NCBI RefSeq assembly: GCF_001579175.1
Contig: NZ_KQ970763.1
Location: 1 to 40,544 of the forward strand
Source: Streptococcus oralis
GTDB taxonomy: Bacteria; Bacillota; Bacilli; Lactobacillales; Streptococcaceae
Length of the DNA stretch: 40,544 bases
Reading direction: 5' to 3'
The first letter of the stretch is position 1; each line of letters starts with the position of its first letter. Of the stretch, positions 14,864-23,610 are shown piece after piece. A program made the position numbers and the translations under genes. Under the pieces are notes generated by a model, which was not told the origin of the DNA, did not search any database, and was given only the letters and a program-made list of their open reading frames with translations.

Positions 14864-14877
14864 GGTAAGCGCTTTCT
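14864..14877. promoter_or_regulatory. cre-like CcpA site upstream of adhE
   Basis: GGTAAGCGCTTTCT matches the CcpA operator consensus TGWAARCGYTWNCW at 13 of 14 positions. It lies about 165 bases upstream of the adhE -35 box and just after the MORN gene. Confidence 0.5.
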
Positions 14878-14911
14878 TTTTCGTCTGTAAGAATACCTCC
14901 TAATCAGGAGG

Positions 14912-15325
14912 TTATTGTTTTTGTTGGAAAACGCCTTGTTTAAAGCTTCCTTCATAGACAACTTCTTGCTCGGTTGTCAATTTCCCTTGACCTTCGGCCT
15001 GGCCGTTTACAAAATCGCCTTCGTATTTCCAGCCAGATTTGGACTGGAAGGTTCCTTTACCATTGAAAGCCCCATTATTGAACTCTCCTGTGTATTGGTC
15101 CCCGTTTTCAAAAGTCATAGTCCCCTGACCATTCATCTTTCCTCTTACCAAGGTTCCATCATAAACAAGCGCACCATTGTCAAGTGTCAGTACTCCTTTT
15201 TTTGGTATGTTTAGTAGAAAAACTGACACGGCACAGATAGCGATTAGCAGAACGGTTGCAATCTCTATACGCGGGCGAGTTAGATATACTCGATATTTTT
15301 CGAAGATTTCTTTAAACTTTTCCAT
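14912..15325 (-). CDS. MORN-repeat membrane-anchored protein
   Basis: 137 residues from the Met of MEKFKEIFEKYRVYL. A single membrane span lies near 24-41 (IATVLLIAICAVSVFLLN), then about four MORN repeats (YDGTLVRGKMNGQGTMTF, YTGEFNNGAFNGKGTF, YEGDFVNGQAEGQGKL, YEGSFKQGVF). MORN repeats bind lipid or protein, but no specific role is known to me. An in-frame ATG 12 bases upstream is possible; both lack a clear ribosome-binding site and overlap the end of the phosphatase gene, suggesting translational coupling. A weak hairpin (ACCTCC/GGAGGT) follows the stop without a good U-tract. Confidence 0.8.
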   Translation of the reverse strand: MEKFKEIFEKYRVYLTRPRIEIATVLLIAICAVSVFLLNIPKKGVLTLDNGALVYDGTLVRGKMNGQGTMTFENGDQYTGEFNNGAFNGKGTFQSKSGWKYEGDFVNGQAEGQGKLTTEQEVVYEGSFKQGVFQQKQ

Positions 15326-15755
15326 TGTCACTCTCATTTTCTAAACGGTCTAACCAGCTTTGGCATCCACTTGTGATGCGCGCATAGGTTTCCTCAAAAT
15401 CTCCTGTGTACCATGGATCTGGAACACTTTCAGATGCAAAAGCATAAATCTTGTGCTCTTGTCCCTGAGGACACATTTGACGCAAATCTGAAACGTTTGA
15501 AGCATCCATACCGATAATATAATCAAACGACTCAAAGTCTTCTCTGCCAATCTGAAGCGATGTTTTGTCTTTGTCATAAGGAATCTGATACTGCTGGAAA
15601 ATCCCTTGCGTTCCCTTATGAATCGGATTGCCATGTTCCCAAGACGAAGTTGCACGACTCTCAACTTGATAATCACTCGTCATGGACTTCATCACAAACT
15701 CTGCCATAGGACTGCGACAGATATTTCCTAAGCACACAAATACTATTTTTTTCAT
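15312..15755 (-). CDS. low-molecular-weight protein tyrosine phosphatase
   Basis: Dephosphorylates phosphotyrosine. The 147 residues start MKKIVFVCLGNICRSPMAEF, containing the P-loop CLGNICRS (CX5R) with the nucleophilic Cys. The C-terminal VPDPWYTGDFEETY supplies the general-acid Asp in the DPW motif. The ATG at 15755 is preceded by AGGAAAAGGG; five extra upstream residues in frame are unlikely to be coding. It overlaps the MORN gene downstream, and a terminator separates it from yajC upstream, so its own promoter must lie in the short gap or it depends on read-through. In streptococci such enzymes are linked to capsule or adhesion control, not shown here. Confidence 0.92.
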   Translation of the reverse strand: MKKIVFVCLGNICRSPMAEFVMKSMTSDYQVESRATSSWEHGNPIHKGTQGIFQQYQIPYDKDKTSLQIGREDFESFDYIIGMDASNVSDLRQMCPQGQEHKIYAFASESVPDPWYTGDFEETYARITSGCQSWLDRLENESDNGKV

Positions 15756-15775
15756 CCCTTTTCCTCTCATATCAT

Positions 15776-15805
15776 AGAAAAACGGGAGTGATAGAATCCC
15801 GTTTT
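15776..15805 (-). terminator. terminator of yajC
   Basis: AACGGGA/TCCCGTT stem (15781-15803) with a 9-nt loop, extended by flanking A/T pairs and followed on the minus strand by a T-run. It overlaps the yajC stop codon. Confidence 0.8.
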
Positions 15806-16133
15806 ATTCTTCGATTGCTCCACTTTCGTCGATAACTGCTCCTTCTGGTGTCACAGCTTCTTTGAGTGGCAACACTGTCTTGATAGCAGCTAATTCAAAA
15901 GTCAAATAAACACCATCTACGTCCAGTACGATTGTTCGTTTCTCAGTATCTACTTCATCCACTGTTCCGTAGAGTCCACCGATTGTGATCACTTCATAGC
16001 CTTTTTGAAGCTTGTTCAAGCTTTCCATACGCTTTTGAGCTTGTTTCTTTTGAGAACGTTGCATAAAGAACATCAAGGCAAACATACCTACAAGCATGAT
16101 CACAAATGTTAAATTTGGACTAATATTTTCCAT
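15804..16133 (-). CDS. yajC: preprotein translocase subunit YajC
   Basis: Small accessory Sec membrane protein, 109 residues. An N-terminal span (LTFVIMLVGMFALMFFMQR, about 8-26) is followed by QKKQAQKRMESLNKLQKGYEVITIGGLYGTV, the YajC hallmark, and a beta-rich tail ending acidic. The ATG at 16133 has AAAGGAG upstream. Promoter TTGTAA-N17-TATAGT at 16166-16194. Its neighbours (tkt, phosphatase) are unrelated in function. Confidence 0.93.
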   Translation of the reverse strand: MENISPNLTFVIMLVGMFALMFFMQRSQKKQAQKRMESLNKLQKGYEVITIGGLYGTVDEVDTEKRTIVLDVDGVYLTFELAAIKTVLPLKEAVTPEGAVIDESGAIEE

Positions 16134-16165
16134 AGTATTTTCTCCTTTGTATTTTACATAGGACT

Positions 16166-16194
16166 ACTATATCAAATTTCAGCTACTTTTACAA
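16166..16194 (-). promoter_or_regulatory. promoter of yajC
   Basis: Minus strand TTGTAA (16189-16194), 17-base spacer and TATAGT (16166-16171). The -35 overlaps the arm of a small hairpin ACAAGG/CCTTGT (16191-16207). Confidence 0.65.
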
Positions 16195-16219
16195 GGTTGT
16201 ACCTTGTTTTTATGGTTAT

Positions 16220-16249
16220 AAAAAATCAGAGTTTTCACTCTGATTTTTG
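16220..16249 (-). terminator. terminator of tkt
   Basis: ATCAGAG/CTCTGAT stem with a 6-nt loop (16225-16244), flanked by A and T runs on each side; directly follows the tkt stop. Confidence 0.92.
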
Positions 16250-16252
16250 TGA

Positions 16253-18229
16253 TTATTTCAAGTTTTGAACAACTTTGACTAGATTTTCAACAGTAAATCC
16301 ATACTCTGCCAATACTTTTGGTGCTGGGGCAGATGCTCCAAAGGTATCAATACCGAGAACTGCACCATCAAGACCAACATATTTGTACCAGTTTTGGGTT
16401 GCTCCCATTTCGACTGCAACACGACGACGAACTGCATTTGGAAGGATTTCTTCTTTATAAGCTGCGTCTTGTGCGTCAAAGACATCTGTAGATGGCATGC
16501 TGACTACACGGACTTTTGCACCTTGACTAGCCAATTCTTTGGCAGCTGCGACAGCGAGATTCACCTCTGAACCTGTTGCAATCAAGATGGTATCAAAGTC
16601 TGCTGCACTTTCATAGACAACATAGGCACCTTTAGCAACCTTGCCAAAGTCTGTCCCTTCTTCAACAGTCAAGTTTTGACGTGTCAAGACAAGGGCAGTT
16701 GGTGTTTTTTCGCTTGTCACGGCAAGATACCAAGCTGCTTGAGTTTCACGCGCATCTGCTGGACGGAAAACATTGAGATTTGGCATAGCACGAAGACCTG
16801 CTAGGTGTTCAACTGGTTCGTGAGTTGGACCATCTTCACCAACCGCAATAGAGTCATGGGTGAAGACATAAGTCACAGGAAGTCCTTGTAAGGCTGACAA
16901 ACGGACAGCTGCTTTCACATAGTCAGAGAAGACAAAGAAAGTACCACCGTATACACGAAGTCCACCATGAAGGGCCATCCCGTTCAAAATCGTTCCCATT
17001 GCAAATTCACGAACACCAAACTGAATGTTGCGGTTCAAGCGATTGGCATCATCTTGAAGTCCATCCGTTTTGATGTAAGTCATGTTTGAGTGAGCGAGGT
17101 CAGCTGATCCACCTAGGAAAGTTGGTAACTTGGCAGCTACAACATTCAAAGCATCTTGACTTGAATTACGAGTTGCTTGAGAGAAACCATTTTCTAAGGC
17201 TGGGAAGTCTGCTGGAGTTACCTCAACTGGGTCGCGTCCGTCGATAATGGCTTCTACTTCTGCAGCCAGTTCTGGATGAGCTTCTTTATAATCAGCAACT
17301 AGTTTTGTCCAAGCTTGATAAGCTGATGCGCCACGATCTGCAACATTTTCTTTGAAATCAGCATAAACTTGTTCTGGAATTTCAAATGGTTCATAGTCCC
17401 AACCGAGAGCTTGGCGAGTAGCCGCAGTTTCATCTGCTCCAAGAGGAGCACCGTGTACCGCATTAGTTCCTTGTTTATTTGGAGAACCGTATCCAATAAC
17501 AGTCTTCACTTCAATCAAAGATGGTTTTCCTGAAGCTTTAGCTGTTTCGATAGCAGCATGGATTGCTTCCAAGTCTGTCCCATCTTCAACCAAGGCTGTA
17601 TGCCAACCGTAGGCATTGTAACGGTCACGAACACTTTCAGTAAAGGAATCCTTTGTTTCACCATCCAAGTTGATGTCATTTGAATCATAAAGGACAACCA
17701 ACTTGTCGAGTTTTTGCAAACCTGCGTATGAAGCCGCCTCACTTGAGACACCTTCCATCAAGTCTCCATCTCCACAAATTACATAAGTGTAGTGATCAAA
17801 GAGATTGTAGCCTTCGCGATTGTATTTTGCTGCTAGGAAACGTTCTGCTTGGGCAAAACCTGTGGCAGTCGAAATCCCTTGACCTAAAGGACCAGTAGTA
17901 GCATCAATTCCTGCTGTATGACCAAATTCTGGGTGACCTGGCGTTTTGGAACCCCATTGACGGAAGTTCTTGACCTCATCCATGCTAACATCTTCAAAAC
18001 CAGAAAGGTGAAGAAGGGCATAAAGCAACATAGAGCCATGACCTGCTGAGAGGATAAAGCGATCACGGTTGATCCAGTTTGGTTGTGCTGGATTAATGCG
18101 AAGTTGTTTTGTAAAGAGGCTATAAGCCATCGGAGCTGCTCCCATAACCACCCCTGGGTGACCTGAGTTGGCTTTGTTGATAGCGTCAATTCCTAGGAAA
18201 CGAATTGCATTAACAGATAGATTTGACAT
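16253..18229 (-). CDS. tkt: transketolase
   Basis: Thiamine-diphosphate enzyme of the pentose phosphate pathway that moves two-carbon units between sugar phosphates. The 658 residues have the normal length. Visible motifs: ANSGHPGVVMG near the N-terminus, the ThDP-binding GDGDLMEGVSSEAASYAG..N (about 155-190), HDSIAVGEDGPTHEPVEHLAGLRAMPNL with the catalytic Glu region, and the C-terminal domain. ATG 18229 follows AAAGGAAA. Promoter at 18282-18310, terminator at 16220-16249, so it is monocistronic. Confidence 0.96.
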   Translation of the reverse strand: MSNLSVNAIRFLGIDAINKANSGHPGVVMGAAPMAYSLFTKQLRINPAQPNWINRDRFILSAGHGSMLLYALLHLSGFEDVSMDEVKNFRQWGSKTPGHPEFGHTAGIDATTGPLGQGISTATGFAQAERFLAAKYNREGYNLFDHYTYVICGDGDLMEGVSSEAASYAGLQKLDKLVVLYDSNDINLDGETKDSFTESVRDRYNAYGWHTALVEDGTDLEAIHAAIETAKASGKPSLIEVKTVIGYGSPNKQGTNAVHGAPLGADETAATRQALGWDYEPFEIPEQVYADFKENVADRGASAYQAWTKLVADYKEAHPELAAEVEAIIDGRDPVEVTPADFPALENGFSQATRNSSQDALNVVAAKLPTFLGGSADLAHSNMTYIKTDGLQDDANRLNRNIQFGVREFAMGTILNGMALHGGLRVYGGTFFVFSDYVKAAVRLSALQGLPVTYVFTHDSIAVGEDGPTHEPVEHLAGLRAMPNLNVFRPADARETQAAWYLAVTSEKTPTALVLTRQNLTVEEGTDFGKVAKGAYVVYESAADFDTILIATGSEVNLAVAAAKELASQGAKVRVVSMPSTDVFDAQDAAYKEEILPNAVRRRVAVEMGATQNWYKYVGLDGAVLGIDTFGASAPAPKVLAEYGFTVENLVKVVQNLK

Positions 18230-18281
18230 AGAATTTCCTTTCTCTTTGAGGTGATTAATGAATCACACATCCTATTTTACT

Positions 18282-18310
18282 ATTATATGAAAAAATGCAT
18301 AGAATAGCAA
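18282..18310 (-). promoter_or_regulatory. promoter of tkt
   Basis: Minus strand TTGCTA (18305-18310), 17-base spacer and TATAAT (18282-18287). Confidence 0.75.
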
Positions 18311-18347
18311 TAAAACAACTTAATATAAAACAACTCACCTAATCCTT

Positions 18348-18971
18348 CTAGATCCTTGTCGCTTCATAGTAAGGCAGCAAGCAATCATAGACTTCTTCTA
18401 ATTTTTCTAAGATCACTTCTAATGTTTGATTTTCAATAAAAGAAACATCTGCCTTAACCAAAACTTTACGGACTTCCTGACTTATCACCTTCTCGCGTAA
18501 AGTACGACGATTTTCTTCATTAGCCTCCATCTTATAATTTTCCCCATTTGAGTAGACTAAGTAATAAACACCTTCTACTGGTGGAATATCTAAAATCTTG
18601 GCTTGTTTGCTCAGCGTCTGCTCATCCTTCTTACGCTCGATGAAACTGACTTCCAAAGAAATTCCAAAGTCAGCAGGTGTTCCATACAAACGCAGCGCCA
18701 TCATAGGCTCTGTCACCTGCCCCTCTCTCTGTATATAGGCCCAAAAATGTGGTCGCAAGCGCTGCGCTTGATTCATCCACTGACTAGTCTGTTGTAGTTG
18801 TCATTCTGGATGACTTGCTTGGAAGGTCTTGGCTAGATTTGTAAAAGCCTTACGAGCCTCCTGGCCCTTGTGGCGCAATTCCAGCATCTTCTCTCGTTCA
18901 TCTCCAGCCTTATCTGGATTACGGTACTGGATCCCCGCGTAAGATAGATAATTTCTGATGGTTTCCATCAT
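18348..18971 (-). pseudogene. conserved streptococcal protein interrupted by an in-frame TGA
   Basis: From ATG ATG at 18971/18968 (GGAGAAGAG upstream) the frame encodes 56 residues (METIRNYLSYAGIQYRNPDK ... FQASHPE), then TGA at 18801-18803. The same frame then stays open for another 150 codons: QLQQTSQWMNQAQRLRPHFW, then AYIQREGQVTEPMMALRLYG, to ...YYEATRI. I recall a pneumococcal protein of similar sequence running through this point with Trp, so a single TGG-to-TGA change would explain it. The 3' part could restart at ATG 18776 (142 residues) but without a good ribosome-binding site. Function is unknown to me. It lies between jag and tkt. Confidence 0.75.
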
Positions 18972-18993
18972 CTGTCTCTTCTCCTTTTTTCTA

Positions 18994-19020
18994 ACAAAAA
19001 ATCAGGTCAAGCCTGATTTT
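18994..19020 (-). terminator. terminator of the rnpA-yidC-jag operon
   Basis: ATCAGG/CCTGAT stem with a 5-nt loop (19001-19017), flanked by A/T runs, immediately after the jag stop and followed by TTTTTTG on the minus strand. Confidence 0.9.
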
Positions 19021-19022
19021 GT

Positions 19023-20009
19023 TTATTCTGTATCCACGACAACATAGCGATTTGGCTCATCACCCTCAGAATAGCTAGTCACCCCATCCATGCGTGAAAT
19101 AATGCGATGGATGATCTTGCGTTCGCTATTTGACATTGGGTCTGTTTGCTGGCTACGACCTTCCTCTAAAACGCGAGTCGCTAATTTTTGAGCGTAGGTT
19201 TGTAACACTTCTGCACGGTGTTCAACATAATCATTGACATTAATCGTAATGTAGAAAGTTCTTGAATAGCGATTATAAAGATAATTTTGTGCCAAGAGTT
19301 GAAGGGCCTTCAAGACTTTTCCATGATAGCCGATAATACGACCTGGTTCGTTGGTGTCAATTTGAAGATTGATGGTACGACGATTGTAGTCGCTCGAAAT
19401 CGTACCTTCAACATCCATATCATCCACAATGGTTTGAACGTAGCTAGCTACTTCTGTTGCCACTTGTTCGGTATCATAACTTGGCTCTACTTTTAAGCCC
19501 AAATCTTCCAACGATTGGCTCGCTACTTCTTGCGTTTCAGCTTCTTTTTCTGGAGCAGGCTTAACTTCCTCAGTAGCATCTTCTACTTGCAGTTCATTTA
19601 AAATTGAAATATGACCTGTTTCTTCCAAAATCGTGCTGGCATGTTTTTCATTTTTCAAGATTTCAGCCTTGACCTCTTCAGAGACACCTTGACCTTCTTC
19701 TTCAATTTTCTTGATGGCTTCAACCACATATCCCAAATCAACAGTCGCTTCGCTGACGGTTTTCACTGGCTCATTCTTTTCATTGACTTCTTTTGGAACA
19801 CCTTTGACAGCCTGTTGATTGGCTTTAATCACTGTTGTTTCACTGATTGCTTCGATATCAACTTGAGCTGGCTTCTTACCAAACAAGCCCAAGAAACCTT
19901 TTTTCTCTTTTGAAACGACCTTGATGTGGGCCTTCATTCTTGAAATATTTAATTCTTTCAACCCTTTTTGGATTGCTTCTTCAACCGTTGAACCTGTAAA
20001 TAATACCAT
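19023..20009 (-). CDS. jag: Jag/KhpB (EloR) RNA-binding protein
   Basis: RNA-binding regulator of cell elongation in streptococci, partner of KhpA. The 328 residues have the Jag N-terminal domain (MVLFTGSTVEEAIQKGLKEL ... KKGFLGLFGKKPAQVDI, about 1-53), then a long acidic, low-complexity linker (about 60-185). A KH domain follows, with IIGYHGKVLKALQLLAQNYL, and an R3H domain at the end (ERKIIHRIISRMDGVTSYSEGDEPNRYVVV). ATG 20009 follows AAGGAGG. It is 14 bases downstream of yidC, in the conserved rnpA-yidC-jag operon. Confidence 0.95.
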   Translation of the reverse strand: MVLFTGSTVEEAIQKGLKELNISRMKAHIKVVSKEKKGFLGLFGKKPAQVDIEAISETTVIKANQQAVKGVPKEVNEKNEPVKTVSEATVDLGYVVEAIKKIEEEGQGVSEEVKAEILKNEKHASTILEETGHISILNELQVEDATEEVKPAPEKEAETQEVASQSLEDLGLKVEPSYDTEQVATEVASYVQTIVDDMDVEGTISSDYNRRTINLQIDTNEPGRIIGYHGKVLKALQLLAQNYLYNRYSRTFYITINVNDYVEHRAEVLQTYAQKLATRVLEEGRSQQTDPMSNSERKIIHRIISRMDGVTSYSEGDEPNRYVVVDTE

Positions 20010-20023
20010 TACCAGATTCCTCC

Positions 20024-20857
20024 TTATTTTTTCTTTTTCTGTGCTTTCTTCAAGGCTCTTCTCTTCTTGCCTTCTAAATCTCTTTCTGCTTGGACTACTG
20101 CTTCTCTTTCAGCAATAATCTTGAAAGGATTGTTCAAGAAATAGGTTTGCAAAACTTGATAAGCATTGGATACTGTCCAGTACAAGGCAACTCCACTAGG
20201 CGCAGAGATGGCAAAGATAAAGATCAGTACCGGCATCCCGTACATCATCCCTGTCATAGCTCCACTTCTTTCAGGCAAGGCCTTATTTGATAACCAACTG
20301 CTCAAGAAGGTAAAGACTGCCGCCAAAATCGGAAGGATAAAGCTTGTGTCTACTCCCCCTAGGTTCACCCATAAGAAGTGCCCTGTTTTTAAAAAATCCA
20401 CTCGACTCAAGGCTTGGAACAAAGCCAAGAGGACCGGCATTTGTATTAGAATCGGCCAAATAGAGGACGAATGTTTGACCCCCAATTCCTTATAGACCTT
20501 CCGCATCTCCTGGTCTAGCTTGGTTCTACTTTCCATATCGCGACCCGGATATTGTTCTTGTAGAGCCTTGATGCGCGGTTGAGCCTCTTGCATTTTTCTA
20601 GAGGCAACCATCTGAGTCTGAAAGACTGGTAATAGAATCGTACGAATCAGGATTGTAAAGAGGATAATCCCCACTCCGATACTAATGTCAAAGGACAAAA
20701 AGCGGATAATTTCAGCAAAAAAATAGACAAATTTGCTCCAAAGATCTGTCGAATCTGCCGTTATATCGCTAGCTGTACTATTTGTTGCACAGGCCGTCAT
20801 GATAAACAAGGACAAGCCCAACAAACTAGTCAACTGTAGTTTCTTTTTCACTCCCAT
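20024..20857 (-). CDS. yidC: YidC/SpoIIIJ membrane protein insertase (lipoprotein)
   Basis: Inserts membrane proteins with or without Sec. 277 residues; the N-terminal signal ends in a lipobox (LFIMTAC) so the mature protein is lipid-anchored. It has five membrane segments (for example [21 protein letters not shown] and [17 protein letters not shown]), the conserved Arg in the first core helix, and a basic C-terminal tail ([15 protein letters not shown]) for ribosome contact. The start is ambiguous: ATG 20857 or GTG 20851. The latter has better spacing to AGGAAGGA. It overlaps rnpA by 32 bases. This is the YidC1 copy by position. Confidence 0.93.
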   Translation of the reverse strand: MGVKKKLQLTSLLGLSLFIMTACATNSTASDITADSTDLWSKFVYFFAEIIRFLSFDISIGVGIILFTILIRTILLPVFQTQMVASRKMQEAQPRIKALQEQYPGRDMESRTKLDQEMRKVYKELGVKHSSSIWPILIQMPVLLALFQALSRVDFLKTGHFLWVNLGGVDTSFILPILAAVFTFLSSWLSNKALPERSGAMTGMMYGMPVLIFIFAISAPSGVALYWTVSNAYQVLQTYFLNNPFKIIAEREAVVQAERDLEGKKRRALKKAQKKKK

Positions 20858-21197
20858 TTCCTTCCTGATAAATCTTTGATAACTTTAATACGTGGAGTAG
20901 ATTTTTCTCCATCTCTGCATATTCCAAGGTTTCCACCCCTTTTCGGGCAATCACGACAAAATCGACATGCTCTACCAAACTCTCTTTTACACTTTGTAGA
21001 ATGTGTCGGATTCGTCTCTTAATTTGATTTCTGGTAACTGCATTCCCCAGCTTTTTGCTGACGGACAGTCCTACTCGAAAATGGTTTTGCTGGTTTTCCA
21101 ATTGATAGACAACAAATTTTCGATTGGCAAAACTTGTTCCTTCCTTGAAAATTGCCTTAAAATCTTTCTCTCTTTTTACACGAAAGTTTTTCTTCAA
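20826..21197 (-). CDS. rnpA: ribonuclease P protein component
   Basis: Protein subunit of RNase P that helps the catalytic RNA mature tRNA 5' ends. 123 residues with [24 protein letters not shown] and the RNR motif [24 protein letters not shown]. The start codon is TTG (21195-21197), preceded by GGAGTTGAG. No ATG is available that keeps the conserved N-terminus, so a TTG start fits. First gene of the rnpA-yidC-jag operon, with a TATAAT box at 21227-21232. Confidence 0.94.
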   Translation of the reverse strand: MKKNFRVKREKDFKAIFKEGTSFANRKFVVYQLENQQNHFRVGLSVSKKLGNAVTRNQIKRRIRHILQSVKESLVEHVDFVVIARKGVETLEYAEMEKNLLHVLKLSKIYQEGNGSEKETTVD

Positions 21198-21226
21198 AAC
21201 TCAACTCCATCTATTAAATTACTACT

Positions 21227-21235
21227 ATTATACCA
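21227..21235 (-). promoter_or_regulatory. extended -10 promoter of rnpA
   Basis: Minus strand TGG-TATAAT (TATAAT at 21227-21232). A weak TTGGCT lies 16 bases upstream as a possible -35. Confidence 0.65.
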
Positions 21236-21283
21236 TATTTTTCCAAAAAGCCAATAACAGCAAGGTTTTAGAGATTTTCTCCA

Positions 21284-21318
21284 TAAAAAAAGGTGGGAAA
21301 CTACGTTTTCCAACCTTC
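21284..21318 (-). terminator. terminator of ackA
   Basis: AAGGTTGGAAA pairs with TTTCCCACCTT (one mismatch, loop about 6 nt), followed on the minus strand by TTTTTTTATGG. Confidence 0.85.
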
Positions 21319-21357
21319 TTTTCTTCTATTATTTGCTCAATAAAATGTTAAAACAGC

Positions 21358-22548
21358 TTATTTTTTCAAACGTTCCACATCACGCGCAATCACTAATTCT
21401 TCATCAGTTGGGATAACCAAGACACGAACAGATGCTGCATCTGTTGAGATATCTCCAGTTACGCCAAAGACGTTCTTCTCTGAATCTACATCACATCCAA
21501 ACCAAGAGATGCCTGAAATAACATCACGACGGAAATTTACTGCATTTTCACCAACACCTGCTGTAAAGATGATTGCGTCTGCTCCGTTTAGGACAGCAAG
21601 GTATTGACCGATGTGTTTTTGGATACGGTCAACATAGATTTCATAAGCCAATTTCGCATCGTGGTTACCTTCTGCTACAGCTGCTTCGATATCACGCATA
21701 TCACTTGACTTGCCTGAAACACCCATGAGTCCTGATTCACGATTGAGAATGCGACTGATATCTTCTGGCGTGTTGAAGTCCTCAGTATACTGCATCAAAT
21801 AAGGGATGATAGCTGGGTCAATATCTCCTGTACGAGTTCCCATCATCACTCCACCAAGCGGTGTGAAGCCCATAGAAGTGTCAACCGAACGACCGCCCTT
21901 AACTGCCGTAATCGAAACACCATTACCGATGTGACAGGTAATCAATTTCAAATCTTCTAGAGGGCGTCCCAAAAGTTTTGCTGCTTCTCCAGCTACAAAC
22001 TGATGACTTGTCCCGTGGGCTCCGTATTTACGAACCTTGTTCTCTGTGTAGTATTTAGTTGGTAGAGGATAGCGATAAGCCTTCTCTGGCATGGTTGTGT
22101 GGAATGAGGTATCAAACACAACAACGCTAGTAATATCCGGAAGCAATTCCTTGAATGCACGAATTCCTGCTGCGTTGGCTGGATTGTGGAGAGGAGCCAA
22201 AAGTCCCAACTCTTCGACTTTCTCTAAAACATCGCCCTCAACGACCGTTGATTCCTTGAAGTATTCACCACCAGCTACAACGCGGTGTCCAACACCTGTA
22301 ATCTCATCATAAGATTTGATGATATCGAAACGAATCAAATCATCCAATAAAATTTTAACGGCTTGTGTGTGATCGTCAATATCAAGAATTTGTTTTTCAG
22401 AACGGTCGTCGAATTTTACAGTTGAGATCGAATCCTTCAAGCCGATACGTTCAATCAAGCCTTTCGCCAATACTGTTTCTTCTGGCATTTGGTATAGTTG
22501 CCATTTCAAACTCGAACTTCCAGCATTGATTGCAATTGTTTTTGTCAT
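21358..22548 (-). CDS. ackA: acetate kinase
   Basis: Converts acetyl phosphate and ADP to acetate and ATP; also affects acetyl-phosphate signalling. 396 residues beginning [19 protein letters not shown], with the family motifs [31 protein letters not shown] and [11 protein letters not shown], and FTAGVGENA near the C-terminus. Ten further upstream residues are in frame, but ATG 22548 has AAAGGGG upstream and matches the known N-terminus. It has its own -10 box (22581-22586) with a cre-like site between that box and the start codon, and follows the methyltransferase gene on the same strand. Confidence 0.96.
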   Translation of the reverse strand: MTKTIAINAGSSSLKWQLYQMPEETVLAKGLIERIGLKDSISTVKFDDRSEKQILDIDDHTQAVKILLDDLIRFDIIKSYDEITGVGHRVVAGGEYFKESTVVEGDVLEKVEELGLLAPLHNPANAAGIRAFKELLPDITSVVVFDTSFHTTMPEKAYRYPLPTKYYTENKVRKYGAHGTSHQFVAGEAAKLLGRPLEDLKLITCHIGNGVSITAVKGGRSVDTSMGFTPLGGVMMGTRTGDIDPAIIPYLMQYTEDFNTPEDISRILNRESGLMGVSGKSSDMRDIEAAVAEGNHDAKLAYEIYVDRIQKHIGQYLAVLNGADAIIFTAGVGENAVNFRRDVISGISWFGCDVDSEKNVFGVTGDISTDAASVRVLVIPTDEELVIARDVERLKK

Positions 22549-22563
22549 AACATGATACCCCTT

Positions 22564-22577
22564 TTTAAGCGTTTTCA
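22564..22577 (-). promoter_or_regulatory. cre-like CcpA site just downstream of the ackA -10 box
   Basis: Minus strand TGAAAACGCTTAAA matches TGWAARCGYTWNCW at 13 of 14 positions. It covers the predicted transcription start, a position that would block and not activate, unlike the activating cre sites known upstream of ackA in other Firmicutes. Confidence 0.55.
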
Positions 22578-22580
22578 TCT

Positions 22581-22589
22581 ATTATAACA
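22581..22589 (-). promoter_or_regulatory. extended -10 promoter of ackA
   Basis: Minus strand TGT-TATAAT (TATAAT at 22581-22586) in the 50-base gap after the methyltransferase gene; no good -35. Confidence 0.6.
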
Positions 22590-22598
22590 AAATCTACC

Positions 22599-23552
22599 TT
22601 ATATTTCAGTACCTTTGCTCCAATTTTGAAAATTTTCTTTAAAGGTCAACAATACTGACGGATCTTGCAGACTTGTTAGAGGATAGACAAAGGGTTCTGT
22701 TTCCTTGTCTCTTTTCTTTTGTAAGACAAAAATACTCTTGGCCTGACTGGCCGTTGAAAAAATATCCTCTGGTAAGGCGATGATAGCAGTCAGACTGACT
22801 TCGTCTTTGAGCCAAGCTTTTAACAAATCACTTTGGGGGCTGGTCAACAAATCACTCGGAGCCAGAAAAATAGCATAGCCATCTGACTTGAGGTACTTGA
22901 GACCTTGTTCCATCAGCAAATGGTGGGCATAGGTATGCTCTTGACTAGAAGCCACTTGATAGCGTGAAGCGATGGCATCATCTGGGTAATAGCCAACAGG
23001 CAAGTCGCTGATGACCACGTCGCTTTCTTTAAGCATTTGCGGACGAACGGCGTCTCCTTGGACAAAACCAGCTTGCAAACCAATCACATCTGCCATACTG
23101 GCTGCCAAATCAATCAGCAAGTCATCCACTTCGACTCCCAAGTAATCCACCTTTTTAGCAAGAGAAGTCAAGAAAGTAGCGCCCAGAATCCCCATGCCAG
23201 AACCCATTTCGAGGATGCTAATTTCCTCTTGATCAAACAACTCTTCCACAATAAGTACCAAGAGGAGGGCAATGGCATCCGGCGTAAACTGGTGATTAGC
23301 CTGCAAAGGCTCCGTTTGCCCTGCCTTCATCAAGAGAAACTGGTAGGTCTTGAGCCACTCTTCCTTGCGAAGGGCTAAGCGCTTAAGGGCTTGATTGTTC
23401 TCCTTGACCTGCTCTAGCTCGGTCTCGCCATCTAGGTAGATACTATTTTGCTCTACCAAGGCATCATAAAAGTTGGTCGCCAAATCACTTTGGATGACTT
23501 GGACATTCTCTAGTAAATACGTATAAGCTTGTTCAATTTTTTCAAAATCCAT
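22599..23552 (-). CDS. class I SAM-dependent methyltransferase, YtxK/HsdM-like
   Basis: 317 residues. The SAM-binding glycine motif ILEMGSGMGILGATFL (about 111-126) and a DPPF-like catalytic motif SDLPVGYYP (about 180-188) place it near the N6-adenine methyltransferase fold. The N-terminal helical region resembles HsdM-type proteins. No specificity subunit or restriction gene is adjacent, so it is unlikely to be a restriction system. It lies between comG and ackA, the same place as in pneumococcus as I recall. A TAAGAT box with TGA before it ends 6 nt upstream of the ATG, and AGGA overlaps that spacer. Confidence 0.85.
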   Translation of the reverse strand: MDFEKIEQAYTYLLENVQVIQSDLATNFYDALVEQNSIYLDGETELEQVKENNQALKRLALRKEEWLKTYQFLLMKAGQTEPLQANHQFTPDAIALLLVLIVEELFDQEEISILEMGSGMGILGATFLTSLAKKVDYLGVEVDDLLIDLAASMADVIGLQAGFVQGDAVRPQMLKESDVVISDLPVGYYPDDAIASRYQVASSQEHTYAHHLLMEQGLKYLKSDGYAIFLAPSDLLTSPQSDLLKAWLKDEVSLTAIIALPEDIFSTASQAKSIFVLQKKRDKETEPFVYPLTSLQDPSVLLTFKENFQNWSKGTEI

Positions 23553-23610
23553 ATTCCTATCTTATCAAAATTCCCCTATTTTTTCCATCTGAAGAGAAAT
23601 AATCACTGCT

